Below, in pieces: positions 27,642 through 37,888 of a stretch of 64,000 bases of DNA. A program made the position numbers and the translations under genes. The stretch's first letter is position 1. Every line of letters starts with the position of its first letter. A model generated the notes under the pieces. It was not told where the DNA came from. It saw nothing but the letters and a program-made list of their open reading frames with translations, and ran no database searches. The stretch comes from an uncultured Pelagibacteraceae bacterium. GTDB taxonomy: Bacteria > Pseudomonadota > Alphaproteobacteria > Pelagibacterales > Pelagibacteraceae. Location: contig CACLDE010000001.1 of assembly GCA_902605645.1 (NCBI GenBank), forward strand, positions 1 through 64,000, written 5' to 3'.

Positions 27642-28589
27642 ATGAATAATAAATCATCTAAACATACAAAAGTGTTGATTCTTGGATCTGGACCTGCCGG
27701 TTATACGGCAGCTATATATGCCGCAAGAGCCTTGCTTAAACCAATACTGGTTTTTGGATCTGAGCCAGGAGGGCAACTTACAACAACAACTGATGTAGAG
27801 AATTTTCCCGGCTTTGCAAAAGTGATTCAAGGACCTTGGTTGATGGAAGAAATGAAAGGTCAAGCTCAAGCAGTAGGTACAGAGATGATACAAGATCATA
27901 TTAAAAAAGTTGATCTTTCCAAAAAACCTTTTTCAGCTCACGGAGATAGTGGTCAACTTTATACTGCTGATAGTATTATTATTTCTACAGGTGCTCAAGC
28001 GAGATGGTTAAATCTAGACTCCGAACAAAAATTTAGAGGATTTGGAGTGTCTGCTTGTGCAACATGTGATGGTTTTTTCTTTAAAGAAAAAGAAGTTGCA
28101 GTGGTTGGTGGTGGAAACGCTGCTGTAGAAGAAGCTATGTTTTTAACTAAATTTGCCTCTAAGGTTCATCTTATACATAGAAGAAATGAATTAAGAGCAG
28201 AAAAATTACTTCAAGAAAAGCTGAAAGCTAATAAAAAAATTGAAATTATATGGGATAGTATAGTTACGGAAGTAATGGGCACAAGTGAACCTAAAGGTGT
28301 AAATGGAATCAAAATAAAGAATGTAAAAACAAACAAAACTTCTGGAATTAAAGTTGATGGTTTGTTTATAGCTATAGGTCATGACCCGGCTACAGCTTTA
28401 TTCAAAGATCAACTAAAAATGGATAAAGAAGGTTATTTAATAACAAAACCTGACTCAACTCTTACAAACATTCCAGGGGTCTTTGCAGCTGGGGATGTTA
28501 AAGACAAAATTTTTAGACAAGCAGTTACTGCCGCAGGTATGGGCTGTATGGCAGCTTTAGAAGCTGAAAAGCATTTGTCACATAAATAA
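27642..28589 (+). CDS. trxB: Thioredoxin reductase TrxB
   Basis: NADPH-dependent flavoenzyme that reduces thioredoxin. It has the FAD motif VLILGSGPAGYTAAIYAARA, the GGQLTTTTDVENFPGF segment, the redox-active CATC, the NADPH motif VVGGGNAAVEEAMFLTKFA with HRR, and the C-terminal FAAGDVKDKIFRQAVTAAGMGCMAAL. The track begins at a TTG in 27618; the ATG at 27642 (MNNKSSKHTKV) gives the standard N-terminus. The GTG of the next gene follows the stop after one base. Confidence 0.97.
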   Translation: MNNKSSKHTKVLILGSGPAGYTAAIYAARALLKPILVFGSEPGGQLTTTTDVENFPGFAKVIQGPWLMEEMKGQAQAVGTEMIQDHIKKVDLSKKPFSAHGDSGQLYTADSIIISTGAQARWLNLDSEQKFRGFGVSACATCDGFFFKEKEVAVVGGGNAAVEEAMFLTKFASKVHLIHRRNELRAEKLLQEKLKANKKIEIIWDSIVTEVMGTSEPKGVNGIKIKNVKTNKTSGIKVDGLFIAIGHDPATALFKDQLKMDKEGYLITKPDSTLTNIPGVFAAGDVKDKIFRQAVTAAGMGCMAALEAEKHLSHK

Positions 28590-28590
28590 A

Positions 28591-29538
28591 GTGAAAAATA
28601 ATTTACATGTATTTTTAGGAGCAACTGTAGCTGATGCTGCAGCAAGGCCTTTACATTGGGTATATAATCAGAAAAAATTGCTAACTTATATTAAAGGAAA
28701 AAAAGATTTTTCTTTTTTAAAAAGAAATAAAAGCCCGTTCTATGATATTAAAACTGGAAAAGTTTCTGGTTACAACGATGTTGGGCAGGTAATGTTCAAA
28801 ACATTAATTGAAGGACATGCAGATATTGAGAAAAGATTTAAAAAAAATATAATTAAGAATTTTGGTCCTGGAAGCATATATTGGAAAAATTATAATTTGA
28901 GGGCAAAATATAGAAAAGTTAAAGACTGGCGTGGAATAATTAAAGGTCCTTGGATACATCAAAATATTATCGAAACAGTTCAAAATATAAAAAAAGGAAA
29001 AGAATTAACAGGTGGAAGAAAAGTAAATGAGTCGGATGGTTTTTGTGCAGTACTACCTTACTTTTTATATGGTTGTAGCTTTAAAAATCTAAAAAAAATT
29101 ATTTCAGTAGTTACAGTTTCAAAAATTAGCATCAGTTATGCTTTGGCAAAAATTCATTTAATAGATTTGGCTCTAAAAGGCTCAAAAAATCCTATAAAAG
29201 AATTTACTTTAAAATATAAAAATAACTCATATTTTAAAAACATCGTTAAGAACATTAATAAAGTAAAGAGATTAAAAAAAGAATCTCATCCGCTGGTAGT
29301 CAAAAAACTAGGAATGGCTTGTAGTTATCCTGGGACTTTTGAGAGCTCTATTCATTCTATTTTTACCTCTTCAAATTATAAAAGTGCCATTTTAAAAACA
29401 ATTAAAGCAGGAGGATGTAACTGTTCTAGAGTAAATTTTATAGGCGCATATTATGCGGCATTAAAAGGAGTAGGTTCTATTCCAAAATCATGGATAAACA
29501 AAACATACGCTGCTAATAAAATTTTGAAAGAAAATTAG
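28591..29538 (+). CDS. ADP-ribosylglycohydrolase-family protein (J1-crystallin-like branch)
   Basis: A 315-residue protein with the overall pattern of the ADP-ribosylglycohydrolase (DraG/ARH) fold: an N-terminal GATVADAAARPLHWVY in place of the usual GAxxGDAxG, and a C-terminal GGCNCSRVNFIGAYYAALKGVGSIPKSW block in place of GGDTDT...GALxGAxxGxxxIP. The two C-terminal Asp residues that bind Mg in active hydrolases appear replaced, so catalysis by the standard mechanism is doubtful. From memory this pattern is closest to the jellyfish J1-crystallin/SelJ branch; I could not check. It starts with GTG one base after trxB and is likely cotranscribed. Its stop is nested with that of the convergent aminotransferase. 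Confidence 0.7.
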   Translation: MKNNLHVFLGATVADAAARPLHWVYNQKKLLTYIKGKKDFSFLKRNKSPFYDIKTGKVSGYNDVGQVMFKTLIEGHADIEKRFKKNIIKNFGPGSIYWKNYNLRAKYRKVKDWRGIIKGPWIHQNIIETVQNIKKGKELTGGRKVNESDGFCAVLPYFLYGCSFKNLKKIISVVTVSKISISYALAKIHLIDLALKGSKNPIKEFTLKYKNNSYFKNIVKNINKVKRLKKESHPLVVKKLGMACSYPGTFESSIHSIFTSSNYKSAILKTIKAGGCNCSRVNFIGAYYAALKGVGSIPKSWINKTYAANKILKEN

Positions 29539-30725
29539 TTATTTAAGCTATCACAAAAATCTTTAATTCTATTTATTGCTTTTTTTAAATTTTCCATAGA
29601 TGTTGCGTATGATATTCTAAAATAGCCATCTAATCCAAAAGCTGATCCTTGAACCACAGCAACCATAGATTTTTCTAATAATTTTTGAACAAATTCAGTA
29701 TCATTTTTAAGTTTAGTTTTTTTATTTAAGAGCCCTTTGCAGCTTGGAAAAACATAAAAAGCTCCATTTGGAATTAAACAATTAATTCCTTTTATACTAT
29801 TTAAACTGTTCACAACAAAATCTCTTCTCTGTCTAAAGGCTTCTGCCCTTTCTTTAATAAAATTTTGTTGCCCATTTAATGCTTCCACTGCTGCTGCCTG
29901 ACTAATAGATGACGGATTTGAAGTAGATTGAGATTGTATCTTTCTAATTGCATTAATTATTTCTTTAGGACCTGCCGCATAACCAATTCTCCAGCCCGTC
30001 ATAGCGTAAGACTTGCTTACTCCATTCATGGTCAAAGTTCTTTCTTTAAGTTTTGAAATTTGGGCAATCGTAAAAAAATTAAAGCCATCATATCTAATAT
30101 GTTCGTAAATATCGTCACTTAAAATAAAAATTTTTTTATATTTTAATAATACTCTTGATAAATCCTCTATTTCTTTTTTTGTGTATCCCGCTCCAGTAGG
30201 ATTAGATGGGGAGTTTAAAATAACCCATTTTGTTTTTTTTGAAATTGCTTTTTTTAATTTTTTTGCTGAAAGTTTAAAGCCATCTTTTTCCTCACACTTT
30301 ATGATTTTAGGAGTACCGCCAGCTAACAAAACCATATCAGGGTAGGAAACCCAAAAAGGTGCAGGGATAATTACTTCATCTCCTTTGTTCAATGTTGCCA
30401 TGAAAGTGTTATATATAACTTGTTTGCCCCCGGTGCCGACTGTAATTTGGTCAGTTGTATAATTTAAATTATTCTCTCTTTTAAACTTTTCAACAATTGC
30501 TTTTTTTAAGTTTGGAGTACCATCAACTGCGGTGTACTTTGTGTCACCTTTTTTTATAGCTTCTATAGCAGCCTCTTTAACGTTGTCTGGTGTATCAAAA
30601 TCTGGCTCTCCAGCACCTAATCCTATAACATCCTTCCCACTTGCCCGCATTTCCCTAGCTTTTGTAGTAACTGCAATGGTAGGCGACGGTTTTATACGTT
30701 TTAAATTGTTGGAAATTATGCTCAT
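29535..30725 (-). CDS. aatA: Class I aminotransferase, aspartate aminotransferase type
   Basis: PLP-dependent aminotransferase of fold type I, probably interconverting aspartate/oxaloacetate and glutamate/2-oxoglutarate. Evidence includes GLGAGEPDFDTP, TVGTGGKQVIYN, PAPFWVSYPDM, NSPSNPTGAGY, SDDIYEHIRYDG, the PLP-lysine region NGVSKSYAMTGWRIGYAAGP and a C-terminal FRISYA. The 396-residue length and sequence fit the alphaproteobacterial subgroup Ib, some members of which also transaminate prephenate; that cannot be decided here. It diverges from uvrB across 40 bases. Confidence 0.93.
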   Translation of the reverse strand: MSIISNNLKRIKPSPTIAVTTKAREMRASGKDVIGLGAGEPDFDTPDNVKEAAIEAIKKGDTKYTAVDGTPNLKKAIVEKFKRENNLNYTTDQITVGTGGKQVIYNTFMATLNKGDEVIIPAPFWVSYPDMVLLAGGTPKIIKCEEKDGFKLSAKKLKKAISKKTKWVILNSPSNPTGAGYTKKEIEDLSRVLLKYKKIFILSDDIYEHIRYDGFNFFTIAQISKLKERTLTMNGVSKSYAMTGWRIGYAAGPKEIINAIRKIQSQSTSNPSSISQAAAVEALNGQQNFIKERAEAFRQRRDFVVNSLNSIKGINCLIPNGAFYVFPSCKGLLNKKTKLKNDTEFVQKLLEKSMVAVVQGSAFGLDGYFRISYATSMENLKKAINRIKDFCDSLNN

Positions 30726-30765
30726 TGAATTTTATAATGTTTTTTTTAATTATTAATATCACAGA

Positions 30766-32937
30766 ATGCAAAATACGTATCAAGAAAAAATATTGGATTT
30801 AGAAACTACTAACAACTCTATAAATAAAAAATTAGAGGGTGGTATAAAATTTAAAATTGAGAGTAATTTTCAACCTGCTGGAGACCAACCTCAAGCCATA
30901 AAAAAACTGATTTCTAATTTAAAAGGTCAAAAAAATGAACAGGTCCTTCTTGGTGTTACGGGCTCAGGAAAAACTTTCACGATGGCAAAAGTCATTGAAG
31001 CATCTAACAGACCAGCTTTAGTGCTAGCTCCAAACAAAACCTTAGCTGCACAGCTTTATGGAGAATTTAAAAGTTTTTTTCCTAATAACGCTGTTGAATA
31101 CTTTGTTTCATATTATGATTATTACACTCCAGAAGCATACGTTCCAAGATCTGACACTTATATTGAAAAAGAAGCATCTATAAATGAACAAATAGATAGG
31201 ATGAGGCACTCAGCAACTAGGTCATTATTGGAAAGAGATGATGTAATTATTGTTGCAAGTGTTTCATGTATTTACGGTCTAGGATCTGTAGAAGCTTATT
31301 CAAAGATGACTATTACTCTTAAAAAAAACTACGAATATGACAGAGATCAATTAATTAGGGCATTTATTAATTTGCAATATAAAAGAAATGACCAAAATTT
31401 TTTTAGGGGAACATTTAGAGTGAGAGGAGAAAATTTAGAAATATTTCCATCACATTTAGAAGATCGAGCTTGGAGATTAAGTTTAAATTTAAATAAATTA
31501 GAAAAAATTGAGGAATTCGATCCATTAACTGGGGATAAAACTAATGATTTTTCAGTTATTAAAATTTATGCAAATAGTCACTATATTACTCCTAAACCAA
31601 CAATCGATCAGGCTATTAAAGAAATTAAAAACGAATTAGAGATTACGTTAAAAAAACATCAGGATAACAACAAATTATTAGAAGCCCAAAGATTAAGGGA
31701 AAGAACTAAATTTGATTTAGAAATGATTGAGGCTACTGGTACTTGTGCTGGAATTGAAAATTATTCAAGATTTTTGTCTGGAAGAAAACCTGGAGAACCT
31801 CCTCCAACATTATTTGAATACTTTCCTGACAATACAATTATTTTTGTTGATGAAAGTCACGTAACCGTGCCTCAGCTTAATGGAATGTATAAGGGGGATA
31901 GAACAAGAAAAAGTACTTTAGCTGAATATGGTTTCAGACTTCCTTCATGTATGGATAACAGACCTTTAAAGTTTGAAGAATGGGATTTAATGCGAACACA
32001 AACTATATTTGTGTCTGCAACGCCCGGACCATGGGAATTGAAACAAACAAAGAATGAATATATTGATCAAATAATTCGTCCGACAGGTTTGATCGATCCG
32101 CCAGTAGAAATAAGACCAGCAAAGACTCAAGTTGACGATTTGATGCACGAAGCAAAGGGAATTGTAAAAAAAGGTTTTAGGATTTTGGCAACAACTTTGA
32201 CAAAAAAAATGGCCGAAGATTTAACTGAGTATCTTCATGAAAATGGATTAAAGGTTAGATACATGCACTCAGATATCGATACTTTAGAAAGGATAGAAAT
32301 AATAAGAGATCTTAGGTTGGGAGTGTTTGATATTTTAGTGGGTATTAATTTATTAAGAGAAGGTTTAGATATTCCAGAATGTGCTTTAGTAGCAATACTT
32401 GATGCAGATAAAGAGGGATTCTTGAGATCTGAAACGTCTTTAATTCAAACCATAGGACGAGCTGCTAGAAATGTTGACGGAAAAGTAATCTTATATGCTG
32501 ATAAAGTTACAAAAAGCATAGATAAGGCTATTAAAGAAACTGACAGAAGAAGAAACAAGCAATTACAATATAATAAAAAAAATAAAATTACAGCCGAGTC
32601 AGTTAAAAAAGAAATCAGTGATATTTTGGAGTCAGTTTATGAGAAAGACTACGTAAAAATAAATGAAGGCTCAAACGTTGGTGGAAATCTTAAGAAACAT
32701 TTAAAAGCCCTTAATAGAAAAATGAAAGAGTCTGCTGCTAATTTAGAATTTGAAGAAGCTGCCAAAATTCGTGATGAAATAAGAAAATTAGAGGCAAGTG
32801 AGCTAGAGATATCTTTAAATCCAAAAATAAACCAGTACAAATTAAAAAATAAAGTATACCCTAAAGGAAGATCAACTATGGGAATGCCGGGCACTAAGCC
32901 TAGAAAAGCAATTAAAAAATGGAAGCCAAAAAGATAA
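30766..32937 (+). CDS. uvrB: UvrABC excision nuclease subunit UvrB
   Basis: Damage-verifying helicase-like core of nucleotide excision repair, loaded by UvrA and recruiting UvrC. It has Walker A GVTGSGKT, the beta-hairpin region [20 protein letters not shown], the DESH box, helicase motifs QTIGRAARN, and a C-terminal UVR motif [19 protein letters not shown]. At 723 residues it is slightly long, with about 25 extra N-terminal residues before [17 protein letters not shown]. The downstream SDR gene starts 19 bases before its stop. Confidence 0.98.
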   Translation: MQNTYQEKILDLETTNNSINKKLEGGIKFKIESNFQPAGDQPQAIKKLISNLKGQKNEQVLLGVTGSGKTFTMAKVIEASNRPALVLAPNKTLAAQLYGEFKSFFPNNAVEYFVSYYDYYTPEAYVPRSDTYIEKEASINEQIDRMRHSATRSLLERDDVIIVASVSCIYGLGSVEAYSKMTITLKKNYEYDRDQLIRAFINLQYKRNDQNFFRGTFRVRGENLEIFPSHLEDRAWRLSLNLNKLEKIEEFDPLTGDKTNDFSVIKIYANSHYITPKPTIDQAIKEIKNELEITLKKHQDNNKLLEAQRLRERTKFDLEMIEATGTCAGIENYSRFLSGRKPGEPPPTLFEYFPDNTIIFVDESHVTVPQLNGMYKGDRTRKSTLAEYGFRLPSCMDNRPLKFEEWDLMRTQTIFVSATPGPWELKQTKNEYIDQIIRPTGLIDPPVEIRPAKTQVDDLMHEAKGIVKKGFRILATTLTKKMAEDLTEYLHENGLKVRYMHSDIDTLERIEIIRDLRLGVFDILVGINLLREGLDIPECALVAILDADKEGFLRSETSLIQTIGRAARNVDGKVILYADKVTKSIDKAIKETDRRRNKQLQYNKKNKITAESVKKEISDILESVYEKDYVKINEGSNVGGNLKKHLKALNRKMKESAANLEFEEAAKIRDEIRKLEASELEISLNPKINQYKLKNKVYPKGRSTMGMPGTKPRKAIKKWKPKR

Positions 32938-33674
32938 TTATAACGGGTGGGGCAACAAGAGTTGGAGCCGCTATAGCAAAAAGTTTAGCAGGGTATGATA
33001 TAGATATTACAATTCATTATAATAAATCGAAAAATCTGGCAAATAAATTGAAAAAAGAATTAGAAGATTTAGGTAGCCGTGTATTTTTAATAAATGCAGA
33101 CTTAAACAATTCTTATCAAGTACAAAGTTTAATAAAAGATGCTTTTAATAAAATGAAAGGTTTAGATTGCTTAATAAATAATGCCTCAGTTTTTGAAAAC
33201 GATAATCTCACTAACCTAAGCGATAAAAGTTTCTCTAAACATATGAATGTTAATTTAAAAGCCCCAGCCTTATTAACTCAAAATTTTAAAAAATATGTAA
33301 AAAAAAACTATGGAATTATCGTAAATATTATCGATCAAAGAATTGAAAAATTAACACCTTATTTTCTGTCTTATACTTTAAGTAAATCAGCTTTGGGGAC
33401 GCTTACCGTAACTTCGGCCATGAAATTAGCCCCAAATATTAGAGTGAATGCCGTATCCCCTGGCCCGACACTTAAAAATAAAAGGCAGTCGGAATCTCAT
33501 TTTAAAAAACAGTGGAAATCAGTTTTGCTAAAGAAGAAAGTTGATTTAGAAAACATTAGTGAAACAGTAAAATTTCTTATAAAAAATGACAATATAACAG
33601 GAGAAATAGTAAATGTTGATAGCGGCCAAAGACTCGCATGGTTAACACCTGATATAATTAATGTAAAAGAATGA
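32919..33674 (+). CDS. folM: Short-chain dehydrogenase, FolM/pteridine-reductase-like
   Basis: NADPH-dependent SDR whose cofactor loop TGGATRVG carries an Arg, as in pteridine reductases and FolM, instead of the common Gly-rich loop. The catalytic region [21 protein letters not shown] has the Asp and YxxxK arrangement of FolM rather than the classic Ser-Tyr-Lys. It lies directly upstream of folB (ATGA overlap), which supports reduction of dihydrofolate or dihydromonapterin. I infer it may serve as, or assist, the dihydrofolate reductase; no folA is in this window. Confidence 0.82.
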   Translation: MEAKKIIITGGATRVGAAIAKSLAGYDIDITIHYNKSKNLANKLKKELEDLGSRVFLINADLNNSYQVQSLIKDAFNKMKGLDCLINNASVFENDNLTNLSDKSFSKHMNVNLKAPALLTQNFKKYVKKNYGIIVNIIDQRIEKLTPYFLSYTLSKSALGTLTVTSAMKLAPNIRVNAVSPGPTLKNKRQSESHFKKQWKSVLLKKKVDLENISETVKFLIKNDNITGEIVNVDSGQRLAWLTPDIINVKE

Positions 33675-34069
33675 AAGTTATTAAATTTAAACATAAAACA
33701 AAATATAAATATAAGAGAAAAGTAAGTATTAAAAACCTAATACTTAAAATTTCAGTAGGTCTTCATAATTTTGAAAAAAAGAAGAGACAGAGGGTGAGAT
33801 TTAATATTGATATTTCGACTAACTCAAATATTAAGCCAAATAATAATAATTTATCATCTATAGTAAATTATGAGGATACTATTAACAATATTATACATAT
33901 TACTGAAAAAAAACATCATGAACTTCTAGAGGATTTAGCAGAAAATATTTTTGATATAATTTTTGAAAGTAAGATAGTAAAGAAAGTTAACATTAAATTA
34001 GAGAAGTTAGACATAATCAAGAATACAGAGTCTGTGGGTATAGAGGTATCAAAAAAAAGAGATGAATAA
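33671..34069 (+). CDS. folB: Dihydroneopterin aldolase FolB
   Basis: Converts dihydroneopterin to 6-hydroxymethyl-dihydropterin in folate synthesis. The small domain shows [24 protein letters not shown] (the pterin-site region GxxxxE/KxxxQ), [12 protein letters not shown], and [16 protein letters not shown] with the active-site Glu. There are about 20 extra basic N-terminal residues, typical for alphaproteobacterial members. It overlaps folM by 4 bases and uvrC by 8. Confidence 0.87.
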   Translation: MKVIKFKHKTKYKYKRKVSIKNLILKISVGLHNFEKKKRQRVRFNIDISTNSNIKPNNNNLSSIVNYEDTINNIIHITEKKHHELLEDLAENIFDIIFESKIVKKVNIKLEKLDIIKNTESVGIEVSKKRDE

Positions 34070-35900
34070 CAGTTTAGAATTAGGAAAAAAAATTATAAAA
34101 GAAAAAATTCCACTAATACCAAAAAATCCTGGTATTTATAGAATGATAAGTGTTTCTGGAGAAATTTTGTATATTGGAAAGGCTAAAAATATCCCTAATA
34201 GACTCAAAAGTTATGTATCCGAGACAAACTTACCAATAAGGACAGAAAGAATGCTATCTCTAACACATAACCTTGAAGTAACTACCACTAATAATGAGAG
34301 TGAGGCCCTTCTTCTTGAAGCTAACCTTATCAAAAAACACAAGCCAAGATTTAACATTTTGTTGAGAGACGATAAATCATTTCCATATATTTATATTGGT
34401 CACAAAGATAAATGGCCTCAATTAACTAAACTTCGAGGAAAAAAATCTAGAAATGGTTATTATTTTGGACCTTTTGCTTCAATAGGATCTGCAAATTGGA
34501 CGATTAAAATTTTACAAAAAATTTTCCAAATTCGAGTTTGTGATGACACTGTTTTTAAAAACAGAGAAAGACCATGTATTTTATATCAAATTAAAAGATG
34601 TTCTGGTCCTTGTGTTGGGCATATTGAAGAGTCTCAATATAAAAAAACAGTTTCTGATGCCATAGATTTTATTTCTGGCAAGTCAAGAAGAATACAAAAA
34701 TCTTTATCAAAAGATATGGAGCTAGCGAGTAAAGAGTTGGATTTTGAAAAGGCTGCAATAGCAAGAGATAGAATAAAAGCCTTAACTCAAATTCAGACCT
34801 CACAAAAAATAAATCAAACAAATTTAAATGAAGCTGACGTTGTAAGTATTTATAAGGAGTCAGGAAAAACTTGTATACAAGTCTTCTTTTTTAGATCAAA
34901 ACAAAACTGGGGAAATCAAGCCTTTTATCCTAAACACGATACAGATGACAATGTAAAAGAAATCATGACCTCTTTTTTAACTCAATTTTACGAAAATAAA
35001 GTTGTGCCAAGCTTGATTATAACGAATACTGAGATTCAAGATTTAAGACTTTTAGAGTATACCTTTTCACAAAAAGAAAAAAGAGATGTCTTAATAAAAA
35101 AAGCAAAGAGCAAGGATGAAGTAAATATATCAAAATTAGCTGAAAAAAATGCTAAACAGGCTTTAACACAAAAACTTTATCAAACAGAAAGTAACAACAA
35201 TCTAATAGAAAATTTAGCAAATAAATTTAATTTGAATAATAATATTAATCTTATTGAGGTTTATGACAACAGTCACAATCAAGGTAGTGATTCCATTGGA
35301 GCTCTAATATGCTTTGGTAATGAAGGTTTTGTAAAAAAAAGATATAGAAAATTTAATATTAAAAACGAAAAAGTAAAAAATGATGATTACGGTATGATGA
35401 AAGAAGTTTTATTTAGGAGATTTTCAAAAGCAATAAAAGAAAAATCTGGCTCTCTTTCTTTGCCAGAATTAATTTTTATCGATGGAGGCAAAGGTCAATA
35501 TTCAGTAAGTAGAGAAGTATTAAATGAACTTGGTTTGCATGATCTACCAATATTAGCTGTTGCGAAAGGTAAAAATAGGAATGCAGGGGAGGAAAAAATA
35601 TATCATGATAATAAAGAATATATTTTAAAAAAAAATGATCCCCTCTTGTTTTTTATACAAAGATTAAGAGATGAAGCTCATAGATTTGCTATAAGTACTC
35701 ATAGAGCAAAAAGGAAAAAGGGATTGAGTAAATCTTTGTTAGATCAAATTGATGGAATAGGAAAACAAAGAAAAAGGTCTTTACTAAATCATTTTGGATC
35801 AGCCCGGTCAGTAGAATCTGCCAGCCTGGAAGATTTAAAATCTGTAGAAGGTATTGAAGAAAGTATGGCAAAAAAAATATACAATTACTTTCATGAATAA
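34062..35900 (+). CDS. uvrC: UvrABC excision nuclease subunit UvrC
   Basis: Makes the dual incisions in nucleotide excision repair. Domains in order are the GIY-YIG nuclease ([22 protein letters not shown]), a UVR motif pairing with UvrB ([17 protein letters not shown]), the RNase H-like nuclease ([20 protein letters not shown] and FIDGGKGQ), and C-terminal tandem helix-hairpin-helix ([31 protein letters not shown]). Length 612 is full. It is only 1.1 kb from uvrB and likely in the same operon via folM-folB. Confidence 0.97.
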   Translation: MNNSLELGKKIIKEKIPLIPKNPGIYRMISVSGEILYIGKAKNIPNRLKSYVSETNLPIRTERMLSLTHNLEVTTTNNESEALLLEANLIKKHKPRFNILLRDDKSFPYIYIGHKDKWPQLTKLRGKKSRNGYYFGPFASIGSANWTIKILQKIFQIRVCDDTVFKNRERPCILYQIKRCSGPCVGHIEESQYKKTVSDAIDFISGKSRRIQKSLSKDMELASKELDFEKAAIARDRIKALTQIQTSQKINQTNLNEADVVSIYKESGKTCIQVFFFRSKQNWGNQAFYPKHDTDDNVKEIMTSFLTQFYENKVVPSLIITNTEIQDLRLLEYTFSQKEKRDVLIKKAKSKDEVNISKLAEKNAKQALTQKLYQTESNNNLIENLANKFNLNNNINLIEVYDNSHNQGSDSIGALICFGNEGFVKKRYRKFNIKNEKVKNDDYGMMKEVLFRRFSKAIKEKSGSLSLPELIFIDGGKGQYSVSREVLNELGLHDLPILAVAKGKNRNAGEEKIYHDNKEYILKKNDPLLFFIQRLRDEAHRFAISTHRAKRKKGLSKSLLDQIDGIGKQRKRSLLNHFGSARSVESASLEDLKSVEGIEESMAKKIYNYFHE

Positions 35901-35902
35901 AA

Positions 35903-36487
35903 ATGAAATTTAAAATTCCAAACATCTTAACAATTGGAAGGATTATAATAGTTCCTATTTTTGTTTTAACTTTTTTTCTACCTGGTTTCTTCGGTGATCT
36001 TATCCCATTCTTTCTTTTTGTTTTAGCAAGTTTTACAGATTACCTTGATGGACTTCTGGCAAGAATATTTAAAGAAGAGTCAAAACTTGGAGAGTTATTA
36101 GATCCTATTGCTGACAAAATTTTAGTCTCCACAGCTCTACTTTTGTTAATAATGAATGGAACAATAAAAAATCTTGAAGTTATTGCGGCAATTATTATTA
36201 TTACAAGAGAAATTATAATTTCAGGTTTAAGAGAATTTTTAGCTAAAGGGAGTATATCTATGCCTGTAACAAGTTTATCAAAACTAAAAGCCTTTATTCA
36301 AATGTTCGCAATTTCTGTTCTTCTACTTGGTGATTTTGGTAACAAAATTATTAATTTTCAAGACTATAATGCTCAGACGATTGGTATTATTCTTCTATGG
36401 TTGTCAGCGGCAATAACATTGTATACTGGATATGGTTATATGGCTAAAGGTATAGACCATGCTTTAAGTGAGGATGACAAATCCTAA
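35903..36487 (+). CDS. pgsA: CDP-diacylglycerol--glycerol-3-phosphate 3-phosphatidyltransferase PgsA
   Basis: Integral membrane CDP-alcohol phosphotransferase making phosphatidylglycerophosphate. It has the N-terminal IPNILTIGRIIIVPIF and the catalytic D-x2-D-G-x2-A-R-x8-G-x3-D-x3-D motif, seen as TDYLDGLLARIFKEESKLGELLDPIADK. Four to six hydrophobic segments fill the 194 residues. uvrC-pgsA linkage is common in proteobacteria. Its stop is nested with that of the convergent ilvE. Confidence 0.95.
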   Translation: MKFKIPNILTIGRIIIVPIFVLTFFLPGFFGDLIPFFLFVLASFTDYLDGLLARIFKEESKLGELLDPIADKILVSTALLLLIMNGTIKNLEVIAAIIIITREIIISGLREFLAKGSISMPVTSLSKLKAFIQMFAISVLLLGDFGNKIINFQDYNAQTIGIILLWLSAAITLYTGYGYMAKGIDHALSEDDKS

Positions 36488-37371
36488 GCAGCAGATTTTT
36501 TTCTTACTATATTCTGATAATCATTACTTAACTCTTCTATTAGTGTGCAAACTTTAAAATCAAATTTATCAATTTTAGAGACAGGTGTAATTTCTGCTGC
36601 TGTTCCTGTTAAAAAACATCCTACAAATTTTTCTAATTCATTTGGCGCAATTTTTCTCTCATTTACTTTTATATTTTTTGCCTTAGCTATTTCAATGACA
36701 GCTCTTCTTGTGATTCCGTCAAGAAATGAATCAGGAATAGGAGTATGTAATTGACCATCTTCTGATTTAAAGAAAATATTTGCTCCTGTCGCCTCTGCAA
36801 TATTTCCTTCAAAGTCTAACATTAAAGAGTCTGTAAATCCTTGTTCTTCTGCCTCATGTTTGGATAATGTGCATATCATATACAATCCTGCGGCTTTGGT
36901 ATCCCATGGAATAGTATTTGGTGCTGGTCGTCTCCATTTTGAAATATTTAATTTAATTCCCTCTACTTTTAATTTTGGATCAAAATATGATCCCCATTCC
37001 CATGTTGCAATAGCAACATGTACTTTATTTTTTTGGGCCGATATTGCCATCATTTCACTTCCTCGCCAAATAACTGGTCTAACATATCCGTTTTTAATTT
37101 TTTGTATATTTACAATATTTTTACAAGCTTCATTAATTTCTTTTTGATTATACGGAACAACTATTCCCATCCTTTTAGCAGAGTAAAATAATCTCTCTGT
37201 ATGTTCTTCTAATTTGAAAATTTCACCGTCGTATACTCTTTCTCCTTCAAAAACACAGCTAGCGTAGTGAAGCCCATGGTTTAAAACATGAATTTGAGCA
37301 TCTTGCCAGTTTACTGCTTTGCCGTTAAACCAGATTTTACCAGATCTTTTATCGTAGGGTATCATTTCCAT
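36484..37371 (-). CDS. ilvE: Branched-chain amino acid aminotransferase IlvE
   Basis: Fold type IV PLP enzyme for the last step of Val, Leu and Ile synthesis. Visible features are KIWFNGKAVNWQDAQIHVLNHGLHYASCVFEGERVY, the PLP-lysine region TIPWDTKAAGLYM, LDFEGNIAEATGANIFF, TPIPDSFLDGITR and FLTGTAAEITPV. The track starts 19 codons earlier; the Met at 37371 (MEMIPYDKRSGKIW) or at 37365 fits the family. It diverges from the petP-like regulator across about 80 bases that must hold both promoters. Confidence 0.94.
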   Translation of the reverse strand: MEMIPYDKRSGKIWFNGKAVNWQDAQIHVLNHGLHYASCVFEGERVYDGEIFKLEEHTERLFYSAKRMGIVVPYNQKEINEACKNIVNIQKIKNGYVRPVIWRGSEMMAISAQKNKVHVAIATWEWGSYFDPKLKVEGIKLNISKWRRPAPNTIPWDTKAAGLYMICTLSKHEAEEQGFTDSLMLDFEGNIAEATGANIFFKSEDGQLHTPIPDSFLDGITRRAVIEIAKAKNIKVNERKIAPNELEKFVGCFLTGTAAEITPVSKIDKFDFKVCTLIEELSNDYQNIVRKKSAA

Positions 37372-37450
37372 AGAAAAGAATAATATATCTTTTTTTTTGT
37401 TAGAAAAAAGTATATTTCTTAATAGCATAAGTCAATATAGCTGACCAATT

Positions 37451-37888
37451 ATGAGAGACTTACTTTATCTTAAAGACGAGCAAATCAAAGATTTTATACA
37501 ATTACTATATTATGCCTATAGAGAAACCTACTCAGATCCAAAAGAAATATTAGCGAAAAAATTTTTTGGTTCTGCACATTTAAGAGCATTAAATTTAATT
37601 GAGAGTAATCCGGGTATCAGTTTGGGAGAGCTTATTTATAAGCTTAAAATTACTAAACAAAGCATTAATAGAGTTATTCGAGACCTATTAAAGTCTAAAA
37701 TGATAAAACAACAAAAGGATACGCTCGATACTAGAAAAAAAAAATTGTACCTTGATAAAGATGGAAAAATATTTTTTGACATAATATATAAAAAACAAAA
37801 AAAAAGAATATTTAATGCTTTAAAAAATTCTGAGCCGGAGTCTGTTATTAAATTTAAAGAGGTTTTAAAAAAAATTATAAATGGATAA
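37451..37888 (+). CDS. petP: MarR-family regulator, PetP-like
   Basis: Winged helix-turn-helix protein of 145 residues. The DNA-binding region is SLGELIYKLKITKQSINRVIRDLLKSKMI, followed by the wing DTLDTRKKKLYL. It overlaps by 8 bases an OmpR-type response regulator; this MarR-plus-OmpR pair matches PetP/PetR, described in Rhodobacter capsulatus as needed for cytochrome bc1 production. petABC lies about 9 kb away in this window. The assignment to PetP rests on domain order and family resemblance. Confidence 0.75.
   Translation: MRDLLYLKDEQIKDFIQLLYYAYRETYSDPKEILAKKFFGSAHLRALNLIESNPGISLGELIYKLKITKQSINRVIRDLLKSKMIKQQKDTLDTRKKKLYLDKDGKIFFDIIYKKQKKRIFNALKNSEPESVIKFKEVLKKIING

Noticed and set aside
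36860-37147. 95-codon plus-strand ORF inside ilvE, and similar antisense ORFs in carB, uvrB and ftsZ
   Set aside because: All lie wholly inside strongly conserved genes on the other strand and lack motifs or ribosome-binding sites.
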